DNA from: Phycisphaerales bacterium AB-hyl4
GTDB lineage: Bacteria; Planctomycetota; Phycisphaerae; Phycisphaerales; Phycisphaeraceae
Direction: 5' to 3'
Assembly (NCBI GenBank): GCA_041821185.1
Contig: JBGUBD010000008.1
Coordinates: forward strand, 1 to 64,000
Length of the DNA stretch: 64,000 bases
Shown piece by piece: positions 1-9,714 of this stretch; position 1 is the first letter of the stretch, and every line of letters begins with the position of its first letter. The notes beneath the pieces were generated by a model. That model did no database searches and was not told the DNA's origin. It saw nothing but the letters and a program-made list of their open reading frames with translations. Made by a program: the position numbers and the translations under genes.

Positions 1-605
1 CAATGGCTCCGTTGCACATCGACCGGCACGCCATGCGTGACCATGTCGTACACCGGCGAGCGCGCCTGCGCCATCTGCACCAGTTCATCGAGCTGCTCCG
101 GCGTGGCGGCGGGGGCCTTGATGTCGAAGCGGACGCGGATCTGCTGGTAGCCGTTGCGGATGTTCGAGTTCAGGCCGAGGAATCCGCGGATGTCCAGGTC
201 GCCGTCGAGGTGGGCTTCGACCTGCTCCAACTCGATGCCCTGCGCCGCGGCATGGACGATCATGCTCGTGGTCAGGCAGCTCGCCAGCGCGGCGAGAAGG
301 TACTCGACCGGGTTGGGGCCGTGATTTTCACCGAGCAGGACGGGCGGTTCGTCGGCGTCGTACGTCCAGCCGTCGATGGCGGCACGGCTGCTGTCTTCTT
401 CGCCGGCGAGGGAGAAGTCCTTGATGCGGGTCTGGTTGTGTCCGCCGTCGATCCATTGATTGCGGGCGCGGAAGACGAAGTGCGACGCTTCGTCATCGCT
501 TTGCCTGAGCATGTCGAGGGTGGCGTGAAGCTGATTGAGGTTGACGCCGTTGAGGGTGTGCCTGGTGGGTGTGGGGTCTGCGGTGGGTGTGGGGTCTGCG
601 GACAT
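1..605 (-). CDS. OsmC family protein (3' end outside window)
   Basis: Reading the minus strand from an ATG at 603-605 gives 201 open codons running off the left edge, so the C-terminus is missing. The core LLAALASCLTTSMIVHAAA followed by a beta-rich stretch matches the OsmC/Ohr fold, whose members reduce organic peroxides with two cysteines. The first cysteine (ASCLT) is present. At the usual second-cysteine position the protein reads ARSPVYDMV, with Ser in place of Cys, so classical two-cysteine peroxidase chemistry is doubtful. The N-terminus contains ADPTPT twice, from an 18-bp tandem duplication. The antisense frame is open too but has no recognisable protein. Confidence 0.85.
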   Translation of the reverse strand, partial: MSADPTPTADPTPTRHTLNGVNLNQLHATLDMLRQSDDEASHFVFRARNQWIDGGHNQTRIKDFSLAGEEDSSRAAIDGWTYDADEPPVLLGENHGPNPVEYLLAALASCLTTSMIVHAAAQGIELEQVEAHLDGDLDIRGFLGLNSNIRNGYQQIRVRFDIKAPAATPEQLDELVQMAQARSPVYDMVTHGVPVDVQRSH

Positions 606-2999
<2,394 letters not shown>

Positions 3000-3088
3000 T
3001 CAAACCCCGGCCCCCGGGTACCCCCCGGCACCCCCGGCACGCCCGGCAGTCGCTGACAAGCCCGGCAGGTCGCCGGTTTTCATAGATC

Positions 3089-3128
3089 AACCGCCCCACC
3101 CAGTCGCATGGGTGGGGCGGTTTTTTTT
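3089..3128 (+). terminator. Rho-independent terminator of dnaK
   Basis: A perfect 11-bp GC-rich stem (CCGCCCCACCC at 3091-3101 with GGGTGGGGCGG at 3110-3120), extended by two A-T pairs, has an 8-nt loop and is followed by eight T residues. It lies about 90 bases after the dnaK stop codon and insulates dnaK from the iclR operon. Confidence 0.95.
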
Positions 3129-3236
3129 ATGGGCATGCATCGACACGACGAACACCGCATGCGCCTCGCTCCGCGCCAGCGGACCCGCCGCGGGCGACCA
3201 GCACAATTGCATGCAGAGCAGCCCAGGCAAAAAGGG

Positions 3237-3296
3237 TTGACATACACGACCCGTCAAGTCATCATATATTTGGAACATTTATTCAGGATATCTGAA
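3237..3296 (+). promoter_or_regulatory. Candidate promoter and operator of the iclR operon
   Basis: A consensus -35 hexamer TTGACA is at 3237-3242, with AT-rich sequence (TCATATATTT) beginning about 19 bases downstream. The spacing to a -10 is not ideal. A palindrome, TTCAG-GATAT-CTGAA at 3282-3296, overlaps the presumed Shine-Dalgarno AGGA and ends one base before the TTG start of iclR. IclR regulators usually bind palindromes near their own promoters, so autoregulation is plausible but inferred. Confidence 0.45.
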
Positions 3297-3297
3297 C

Positions 3298-4056
3298 TTG
3301 TCAAATGGCACTCTACAATCGCTCGACCGGGGTCTGCTCGTGCTTGAACTACTGTCGCAAGCGGAGAATGGCCTGTCGTTGCAGGAGTTATGTGACCGAC
3401 TGACTATGAAGCCGCCGACGATGCACAACCTGCTGCGGACGCTGGCGACGCGGGGCTACGTGGACAAGACGCGTCGGCCGGTGCGTTATCGCCTCGGCTC
3501 GGGGCCGCAGGCGCTGGTGCAGCGGCAGTCGCGTCGCGGGCTGCTCAGGCGGGTGGAGGCGATGCTGCCGAGGCTCGTGCAGGCGCTGCCGATGGTCGAC
3601 CAGGTGCAGTACGCCGAGGCGGTGGGTGGCGAAGTGCTCACCGTGCTTCGCGTGGACCGTGTGCAGCCGGAGCGGATGCAGCGGCCGCACAGCACGCTGT
3701 CAGCCTATGGCAGCGCGTCGGGGCTGGTGTTCCATGCCTACTGGCCGGCCGAGCAGCGCGACGCGCACCGTCGGCGGTATCCGTTTGAGGAGTCCGCCAA
3801 CGCCTTGTGGCCGAGCGTGTCGGCGTTGGACGCGTACCTTGCGCAGGTGCGGCAGCTTGGCTACGCCGTGCCGCCGAGTTCGAGTCGGAGCTGGCGGATG
3901 GCGGCCCCGGTGTTCGGCGCGGACGGCCAGCTCGCCGGCGCGCTGGGCGCGTACCGCAGCGCCGACATCGCACCGACCGACGAAGCCGAGCAGACATGCA
4001 TCGACACCATCACAACCAGCGCCGCCGAGTTGACTCAATCCACCGAACAAACCTGA
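3298..4056 (+). CDS. IclR family transcriptional regulator
   Basis: The 252-residue product starts at TTG; SNGTLQSLDRGLLVLELL is a typical IclR N-terminus. Residues about 5-65 form the winged helix-turn-helix (LSLQELCDRLTMKPPTMHNLLRTLATRGYV) and about 75-245 the effector-binding domain. AGGA lies 9 bases before the TTG, and no in-frame ATG would keep the HTH intact. The gene is 29 bases upstream of the amidohydrolase and co-directional with it and the Rieske gene, so it probably controls this three-gene operon in response to a small aromatic or carboxylate ligand. The ligand is not evident from sequence. Confidence 0.9.
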   Translation: MSNGTLQSLDRGLLVLELLSQAENGLSLQELCDRLTMKPPTMHNLLRTLATRGYVDKTRRPVRYRLGSGPQALVQRQSRRGLLRRVEAMLPRLVQALPMVDQVQYAEAVGGEVLTVLRVDRVQPERMQRPHSTLSAYGSASGLVFHAYWPAEQRDAHRRRYPFEESANALWPSVSALDAYLAQVRQLGYAVPPSSSRSWRMAAPVFGADGQLAGALGAYRSADIAPTDEAEQTCIDTITTSAAELTQSTEQT

Positions 4057-4085
4057 CGAATCCTCTACCCAGGAGTTGAAACCCC

Positions 4086-5192
4086 ATGACCACGACGACC
4101 GCCCCGACAGCCGCTTCCGCGGACGCCGCGGACAGCGGCAAGCAGTTGAGCCTCATCGACTGCGACGTCCACAACGCATTCAGCAGCCCCGACGAGATCG
4201 CCCGCTACTTGCCGAAGTACTTCCGTCAGCGCGGGCTTTCCCTGCCCGGCCGAGCGGGTTTCAGCAGCCCGCTGGGCGTCGCTCGCGCCGATGCCGTGCC
4301 GGACGAAGGCGGCAAGCCCGGCTCGTCGATCGCGAAGATGCGCGAGCAGTTGATCGACGCGTACAACATGGACTACGTGATTCTCACCGGCGGCGGGATT
4401 CTCTCCTGCGGCGTGCATGCCGAGGCCGACTACGGCGCCGCCGTCGCCCGCGCGTATAACGAGTGGTTCGCCGAGAAATGGCTCGACGCAGACCCGCGCA
4501 TGCTCGGCTCGCTGCTCGTCGCGCCGAACAACCCCGCCGAAGCCGTGAAAGAGATCCGACGCATCGGCGGACACGAACGCCTCGTGCAGGTCATCATGAC
4601 CAGCGCGACGCGCACCGCGCTGGGCGACCGCTTCTACTGGCCGATCTACGAAGCCGCCTGCGAGATGGGCATGCCCGTCGCGGTGCACCCCGGCGCGGAG
4701 TCGACGGGCATCGCCAACACGTTCGCCCCCGGTTTCCCCGCCAGCTATTTCGAGTGGCATTCCAACCTCAGCCAGAACTACATGGGCCAAGTCAGCAGCC
4801 TCATCAGCCGCGGCGTGTTCTGTGAGTTTCCCCAGCTCAAGTTCGTCTGCATCGAAGGCGGCATCGGTTGGGCGCCGCACCTGATGTGGCGGCTGGACAA
4901 AAACTGGAAGTCCCTCCGCGCCACCACCCCCTGGCTCACCCGGCCGCCGAGCGAATACCTCGTCGAGCACATCCGCTTCACCACGCAGCCGATCGAAGAG
5001 CCGGAGAAGAAAGACCACCTGCTGCAGATACTCGACATGGTGCACGCGGAGAAGACTGTCATGTTCTCCAGCGACTACCCGCACTGGGACAACGACTGCC
5101 CCGTGCATGGCTTGCCCAAGCTGCCCGAGCCCCTGAAGCAGCGCATCATGTGGCAAAACGCCGCAGAGCTCTACAACCTCAAGCCACGGTGA
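4086..5192 (+). CDS. Amidohydrolase family protein (ACMSD-like)
   Basis: The 368-residue product belongs to the amidohydrolase-2 group, TIM-barrel metal enzymes that include aminocarboxymuconate-semialdehyde decarboxylase. The metal-binding D27-x-H29 (IDCDVHN), a HPG strand end near residue 201, HSNLSQNYMGQ, and SSDYPHWD with the late catalytic Asp near 328 are visible. AGGAG lies 10 bases before the ATG. Its neighbours are an IclR regulator and a Rieske protein, which suggests catabolism of an aromatic or related carboxylic acid, with this enzyme doing a C-C hydrolysis or decarboxylation. The exact substrate cannot be read from the sequence. Confidence 0.88.
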   Translation: MTTTTAPTAASADAADSGKQLSLIDCDVHNAFSSPDEIARYLPKYFRQRGLSLPGRAGFSSPLGVARADAVPDEGGKPGSSIAKMREQLIDAYNMDYVILTGGGILSCGVHAEADYGAAVARAYNEWFAEKWLDADPRMLGSLLVAPNNPAEAVKEIRRIGGHERLVQVIMTSATRTALGDRFYWPIYEAACEMGMPVAVHPGAESTGIANTFAPGFPASYFEWHSNLSQNYMGQVSSLISRGVFCEFPQLKFVCIEGGIGWAPHLMWRLDKNWKSLRATTPWLTRPPSEYLVEHIRFTTQPIEEPEKKDHLLQILDMVHAEKTVMFSSDYPHWDNDCPVHGLPKLPEPLKQRIMWQNAAELYNLKPR

Positions 5193-5229
5193 CCCCGCCA
5201 ACCCCAAACCACTAACCCGAAACCAAGCC

Positions 5230-5685
5230 ATGCCACAAACCACGCAACGTCACACCGTCTGCCGTGCAAGCGAATTGCCGCCAGGCGAGCGAAAGATCGT
5301 TGAAATCAACGGCCGATCCATCGGCGTGTTCAACGTGCACGGCAACTACCACGCGCTGCGGAACATCTGCCCGCATCAGATGGCCCCGCTATGCCAGGGC
5401 AAAGTCACCGGCACGACATTACCCTCCAAGCCCAACGAATATCAGTGGGACCGCGAAGGCGAAATCGTCCGCTGCCCATGGCACGGCTGGGAGTTTGACA
5501 TCCTCACCGGCAAGAGCGTGTTCAACCCGCACAAACTGCGCGTGAAAACGTACAAGGTCACCATCGAACAGGACGACGCCCAGGCCCGCAGCGGCGCGTG
5601 CCCCGCCAGCGAAAGTGGCGAAGACCCCAGCGTCGAAACCTTCCCCGTCAGCGTCGAAGACGGCCTGGTCGTGCTGCACGTATAA
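5230..5685 (+). CDS. Rieske [2Fe-2S] protein
   Basis: The 151-residue product has the two Rieske motifs: C47-P-H49 and C82-PW-H85 (CPWHGWEF). The residues between H49 and C82 number 32, longer than the roughly 15-17 typical of ferredoxins of ring-hydroxylating dioxygenases. The protein probably passes electrons to an oxygenase or is a stand-alone cluster domain. No oxygenase alpha subunit or reductase lies beside it, so the partner is elsewhere or the operon works differently. It begins 37 bases after the amidohydrolase stop, in the same operon, with a weak ribosome binding site. Confidence 0.9.
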   Translation: MPQTTQRHTVCRASELPPGERKIVEINGRSIGVFNVHGNYHALRNICPHQMAPLCQGKVTGTTLPSKPNEYQWDREGEIVRCPWHGWEFDILTGKSVFNPHKLRVKTYKVTIEQDDAQARSGACPASESGEDPSVETFPVSVEDGLVVLHV

Positions 5686-5713
5686 GCTCGACATCAATAC
5701 GAGCGCGCAAGAT

Positions 5714-5743
5714 AAAGCCCACGGATGGCCATCCGTGGGCTTT
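5714..5743. repeat. GCCCACGG-family palindrome, perfect 30-bp copy
   Basis: The whole 30 bases are self-complementary: AAAGCCCACGGAT, then GGCC, then ATCCGTGGGCTTT. It lies between the convergent Rieske and DksA-like genes. A TTTGTTCTTT tail follows on the plus strand, so it may also act as a terminator. It is one of about ten related inverted repeats in the window. Confidence 0.85.
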
Positions 5744-5764
5744 GTTCTTTATACGTAAAACCGA

Positions 5765-6580
5765 TCAGCTCATGAGGCCGCGCTTCTCGCGTTCGCGAGC
5801 GACCTCGATGCAATACTTGGCCCAGGGCTTGATTTCCAGGCGTGGCTTGCCGATGGGCTGTCCCGAGGCGACACAGACGCCGTAGTAGCCTTCGCTCATG
5901 CGCTCGAGGGCGTCGTCGATCTCGTGGAGGATCTTTCGCTCGGTCTCGGCCAGGCCGAGCGCGAACTCCTGCTCGTAGCTGTCCGTGCCGACGTCGGCCA
6001 TGTGTTCGTAGCTGATGCCGCCGCCGCCGTTGCGGGCGTCGCTTTGCAGCGACTCCACGTCGCCGATGAGCTCACCGCGTTTTTCCAGCAGCAACTGACG
6101 GAAGAACGTGAGTTCCTTCTTGGTCAGCCCGGTTTTGATTTTGCGCAGTTCCTCGCGGGACAGGTCCCTGTTGTCGGCCGCGTCGTACTGCACATGACTC
6201 CGGCCGTTCGCTTCCTTGCCCATAACTTCCTTCCCTGCCTTCGCGCCTGCCTTGGCGCGTTTGGTGTCAGCCTTTTTCGTCCGCCCGGTGCTGGACGAAC
6301 TGGCTGCCGTACTTTGGGGGGTTGACTTCGCTTTGGCGGACTTACTGCCGCTGGACTTCACCGCCCGGTCGGTGGTCCGTGTGGTGGTCTTGGCGGCGCT
6401 TTTTTTCCGCGCCGGCCGCTTGGCAGATTTTTTAGTCACCTTCCCGGCCGGAGTCGACTTTTTCTTGACGACTTTTGACTTGGATGCTTTTGACTTGGAC
6501 GCTTTCGCCTTTGAGGACGTAGTCGCCTTGCTCTGCCGGGTTTGGGTCGTTTTTTTCTTGGACGTCTTCTTTCGGGCCAC
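5765..6580 (-). CDS. DksA/TraR-like protein with histone H1-like N-terminal tail
   Basis: The 271-residue product has two parts. Residues 1 to about 125 are almost all Lys, Ala, Ser, Thr and Arg, including AKASKSKASKSK, like bacterial H1-type DNA-binding tails. The rest is a DksA/TraR-type coiled coil and globular end (RQLLLEKRGELIGDVESL, DALERMSEGYYGVC). The C4 zinc finger is incomplete: C236 and C257 remain, but the partner positions are S239 and V260. A GTG at 6580 is chosen because GGAG lies 9 bases upstream; a GTG at 6595 is the alternative. DksA proteins bind RNA polymerase and tune stringent control; the tail suggests added DNA binding. Confidence 0.85.
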   Translation of the reverse strand: MARKKTSKKKTTQTRQSKATTSSKAKASKSKASKSKVVKKKSTPAGKVTKKSAKRPARKKSAAKTTTRTTDRAVKSSGSKSAKAKSTPQSTAASSSSTGRTKKADTKRAKAGAKAGKEVMGKEANGRSHVQYDAADNRDLSREELRKIKTGLTKKELTFFRQLLLEKRGELIGDVESLQSDARNGGGGISYEHMADVGTDSYEQEFALGLAETERKILHEIDDALERMSEGYYGVCVASGQPIGKPRLEIKPWAKYCIEVAREREKRGLMS

Positions 6581-6909
6581 GTGCGGCGTCTCCACTCACA
6601 AGGATCCCGAGAAGCCAGCCGAGCAATCGGCTCGACCTCTCAATCCCGACCGTCTGACGCGACCCCGGACCCCGAAAATACGCAAGGCCCGGCGGGAGCG
6701 ATCCCGATCGGAACGCGGGAGTTTATCGTGCTCCATTACGCTCGGCAAGCACAAAGGTTCATTCGACCATCTAACTTCGAAGGTTGAGCACCCCTCCTGA
6801 CACACTTATCGGACGACAGCCCCCCGATTCCGCGCAGCATACCGCCGCCACCTGCAAATACGCCTTAACGCAGGGTTTTGAATGCGTTTATGGTCACTTG
6901 AATTACGCG
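6581..6909. other. Intergenic region upstream of the DksA-like gene
   Basis: These 329 bases separate the thioredoxin stop from the DksA-like start, both on the minus strand. A small hairpin AGCCGA-GCAA-TCGGCT lies at 6617-6632. No RNA gene, clear promoter or further coding sequence was recognised. Confidence 0.4.
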
Positions 6910-7515
6910 TCAGTCGCCATGTTTCTGACGCAGTCGGCCGCTCAGACGCAGCAGCAGATGCACCCGCTCAAATTGATCGAGCCAGTCCTGCATCGTCGCG
7001 GCGAGTTCGTCGCGGTCCACCGGTGCGCCGGGCAGCGGACAAGCGCCGCCAAGCTGCTTGGCAGCAAGTGCTCGATAGCGATTCAGCGTCCGGTCGCCGA
7101 ACCAGCCCACCGGCTCGTAGTCCTCGGCACAGAAGACCAGCACCGGCACGCGATGGCCGGCGTTGATCATCACCTGCTCCTGCAGGTCCATGTGCTCGTC
7201 ACGGTCGAGCCAGCGGAGGTCGATGGCGTCGCTGGCCTCGGCGATCTTCTGGATCAGAGGCCCCTGCTGCACGCAGTCGCCACACCAGATGCCCGAAAGC
7301 CCGAGCACCTTGATCTCACGCTCGAACGAGCCCAGCAGCTTCAGCTGAGCGTCGGTGAGGGTGGCCTGCTCGTAGATCCGCTGCCAGTTGTCACGCTGCG
7401 CGGCAGTGCCGGCGGCGAGGTACGCCTCGTAGCTCAGGCCCGCTTCGTGCTTCTGTTGCAGGTACGCGGCGCTGGTCAGGTCAGCGGAGCCCTGTTCAAT
7501 GTTGCCTTGGGTCAT
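6910..7515 (-). CDS. Thioredoxin family protein
   Basis: The 201-residue product has a thioredoxin core with the redox site W-C78-G-D-C81. A cis-proline lies in the GHRVPVLVF segment. An N-terminal helical extension of about 60 residues precedes the fold (TSAAYLQQKHEAGLSYEAYLAAG). No signal peptide is visible, so it should be cytoplasmic. WCGDC rather than WCGPC is common in a planctomycete and Bacteroidetes thioredoxin subgroup of unknown partner. GGAGG precedes the ATG at 7515. It lies 67 bases downstream of leuD on the same strand; a functional link with LeuD is not obvious. Confidence 0.88.
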   Translation of the reverse strand: MTQGNIEQGSADLTSAAYLQQKHEAGLSYEAYLAAGTAAQRDNWQRIYEQATLTDAQLKLLGSFEREIKVLGLSGIWCGDCVQQGPLIQKIAEASDAIDLRWLDRDEHMDLQEQVMINAGHRVPVLVFCAEDYEPVGWFGDRTLNRYRALAAKQLGGACPLPGAPVDRDELAATMQDWLDQFERVHLLLRLSGRLRQKHGD

Positions 7516-7582
7516 GTCGCCTCCAATGCGATCCGTGTTGGGCCCTTGCGGGGCGACCCGCTGAACAGCGCAACGAACGGAA

Positions 7583-8155
7583 CTATTCCTTCTTTCCCAG
7601 CATGCCGGTCTGCCGGGCGTAGTCGAAGACGCCGCCTGCGTCGACGATGGGCTTGACGTCGCCGAGCGGCTTGAGCTCGTACGTCTTGCCGTTGGTCTTG
7701 TTGGTCAGCTTTGCGTTGTCGATGTCGACTTCGACCTCGTCGCCGGTGCTGATTTCCTCGATAAGGCGCTGCGTGGTTTCGCAGGGCAGCAGGTAGCCGC
7801 CGTTGACGCAGTTTCGGAAGAAGATGCGTGCGTAGAACTCGGCGACGACGACGCGAGCGCCGGCCTCGGCGATGGCGAGCGGCGCGTGTTCGCGCGACGA
7901 GCCGCAGCCGAAGTTCTTGCCACCGATCACGACGGTGTACTCGGTCTTGAACTCGCCTTCGGGGACGAACTTCATGCCACCCTTGGGCAGGCCGCACTTG
8001 GTCTCGGGCACGCCGACCATGGCGTACATGCCGAAGTACTTGCGTTCCTCCGGGTCGGAGGGGTTGTAGGCCAAGTACTCGGCGGGGATGATCTGGTCGG
8101 TGTCGATATCGTCGCCGAGGACGAAGGCCTTGCCGGTGATGATTTCGCTGGCCAT
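7583..8155 (-). CDS. leuD: 3-isopropylmalate dehydratase small subunit
   Basis: The 190-residue product is a swivel-domain aconitase-family subunit. DDIDTDQIIP (15-24) and FGCGSSREHA (82-91) are the signature motifs. With LeuC it isomerises 2-isopropylmalate to 3-isopropylmalate in leucine synthesis. leuC is not in this window, so the heterodimer is encoded at separate loci or the large subunit lies elsewhere. The related homoaconitase small subunit cannot be wholly excluded on sequence alone. Downstream on the same strand is the thioredoxin-like gene; upstream is a GCCCACGG palindrome. Confidence 0.93.
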   Translation of the reverse strand: MASEIITGKAFVLGDDIDTDQIIPAEYLAYNPSDPEERKYFGMYAMVGVPETKCGLPKGGMKFVPEGEFKTEYTVVIGGKNFGCGSSREHAPLAIAEAGARVVVAEFYARIFFRNCVNGGYLLPCETTQRLIEEISTGDEVEVDIDNAKLTNKTNGKTYELKPLGDVKPIVDAGGVFDYARQTGMLGKKE

Positions 8156-8200
8156 GGTGCTGGTTCCAGGGGATCGGGGAAAAACGACATTCTAGCAGAC

Positions 8201-8223
8201 GCCCACGGCGTGACGCCGTGGGC
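8201..8223. repeat. GCCCACGG-family palindrome
   Basis: Ten-base arms GCCCACGGCG and CGCCGTGGGC are separated by TGA. The copy lies between the uxaE-like gene stop (8243) and leuD start (8155), both on the minus strand. Confidence 0.85.
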
Positions 8224-8242
8224 TTCGGGTGAAACGCACGTT

Positions 8243-9559
8243 TTACGTCTCGCTGGCGGTTTCCCAGGTGTGACGCTCGTCCGTGGCATGCGCGTCACGG
8301 GCTTCCATCATGCCCTCGCGCAACAGCTCAAGGTGCTTGCCGAGGTGGTGGGCGAGCACCTGTTTGTGCGTGTCGGGGTGTGCTTTGAGGACGCGGAGCA
8401 TCTCGGCCTTGAGGTAGTCGTCGGTCAGCACGGAGCCGAAGGTCACGTGCAGGATCTGTCGGCCGTCGTTCTCATCCAGGTAAATCCGCTCCAGCGACGC
8501 CGCGTCCGCGACCGCCGCGGGCACGGGCACTTTGTCCGGGTCGGCGGAGATGTGGTAGGTCGCCTTGTCTACTGCGAATCGGCCGCGCGAGAAGTCGATG
8601 ATTCGGCGGAACAGATCGGGCTCATGCCTCGCCACCGCCCGCAACGCTTCGAGATAGCTCGTGCCGGCCGTCTTCACGTGGAATCGCCCACGCGTGATCC
8701 GGGCGAACGAGCGATACACCGACAACTTGTCCGAGCCCGAGTGCAGGCTCAGCTTATACGGGCCAAGGTGCTCAGCGATCGCGACGTGCTCGGCGAGCGA
8801 AGCTTCGAAGAGCTTGATGTCGCCCTTGAAGTCGATGCCCTTCTCGAAGTCACCCACGTAGCGCGGCGCGAGGCTGACGAGCTTGCTCGGGTCGGGCAGG
8901 TTTTCGCGGCACTGGTCGGCGATGATGTAATGCTCGGCAACCGTGGTCGGCTGAGCGGTTTCGTCGACGCTGAGCTCGATTTCATAGTCAGCGCCGCGCT
9001 CCGTCATGACCTTGTGGATATAGCTGGCGAGCTTGATGGTATGCGTGATCGCGCGGCCGTACTTCACGGCGGCACGCTTGAGCGTCGTGTCGTCGAAATG
9101 GATCTCCGGCCCGTCGGGGACCTGGATCGTCTGCCCCTTGTAACGGTCAAGCCAGGCGACTTCGCCCTTGACGGCGGCAAAGCGCTGGTCGAGGGTGGCG
9201 GCGTCGTAGTCGTCGGCCTGCTCGTCGACGTCGTCGGAGGGGTCGATGGTGAAGAAGACGAAGCCGGCGGCGGCGGTGTAGTCGACGTCTTTTTCAGTCT
9301 TGAGGTGGTCGGCGTCGGAGCCCCATTCGCCGGTGTAGCCGACGGCTTTGAGGTCATTGATGGCGGCGTTCATGACGTCGTCGGGCGTGCGGTTGGTCCG
9401 CTGCATTTCGCGGATGGACTGCTGTGCGAAGATGCCGCGGATGGGCCCCGCCTGCTGTCGGCAGGCCTCGAAGTGGCCGGGCGTCGCGAGGCCGAGGCGG
9501 TCGCCGAAGCCGAAGGTGGGTTTGAGGCCGAGCGGTTTGGATTGCTGCGTACCGGACAT
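8243..9559 (-). CDS. Tagaturonate epimerase (UxaE) family protein
   Basis: The likely product has 438 residues, starting at the ATG at 9559 (MSGTQQSKPLGLKPTFG) after AAGGG; a longer frame from 9637 has no supporting ribosome site. FGFGDRLGLATPGH near the N-terminus and KLSLHSGSDKLSVYR in the second half resemble the UxaE family, metal-dependent enzymes that interconvert D-tagaturonate and D-fructuronate in galacturonate breakdown. The assignment is from recalled family signatures; other members may act on different uronates. No uxaC, uxuA or kdgK is nearby, so the pathway context is missing here. Confidence 0.65.
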   Translation of the reverse strand: MSGTQQSKPLGLKPTFGFGDRLGLATPGHFEACRQQAGPIRGIFAQQSIREMQRTNRTPDDVMNAAINDLKAVGYTGEWGSDADHLKTEKDVDYTAAAGFVFFTIDPSDDVDEQADDYDAATLDQRFAAVKGEVAWLDRYKGQTIQVPDGPEIHFDDTTLKRAAVKYGRAITHTIKLASYIHKVMTERGADYEIELSVDETAQPTTVAEHYIIADQCRENLPDPSKLVSLAPRYVGDFEKGIDFKGDIKLFEASLAEHVAIAEHLGPYKLSLHSGSDKLSVYRSFARITRGRFHVKTAGTSYLEALRAVARHEPDLFRRIIDFSRGRFAVDKATYHISADPDKVPVPAAVADAASLERIYLDENDGRQILHVTFGSVLTDDYLKAEMLRVLKAHPDTHKQVLAHHLGKHLELLREGMMEARDAHATDERHTWETASET

Positions 9560-9714
9560 AAGAGAGCTGCCCTTTCTGGTCGGTTGGTGAGGCTGAATCA
9601 AGCTTCGCAACGTAGCTGGCAAGGCTGGCGGCGTCAAAGCCGCGGGTGGCGGGGCGAGAGGGGGCGCGTGTGGCCCTGCCGGGCTTTTCTAACGGCCGAC
9701 GGGGTCATACACTG

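Noticed and set aside
4065..5243. A 392-codon minus-strand frame opposite the amidohydrolase
   Set aside because: The plus strand has a full metal-dependent amidohydrolase with a ribosome site. The antisense product has no recognisable domain.
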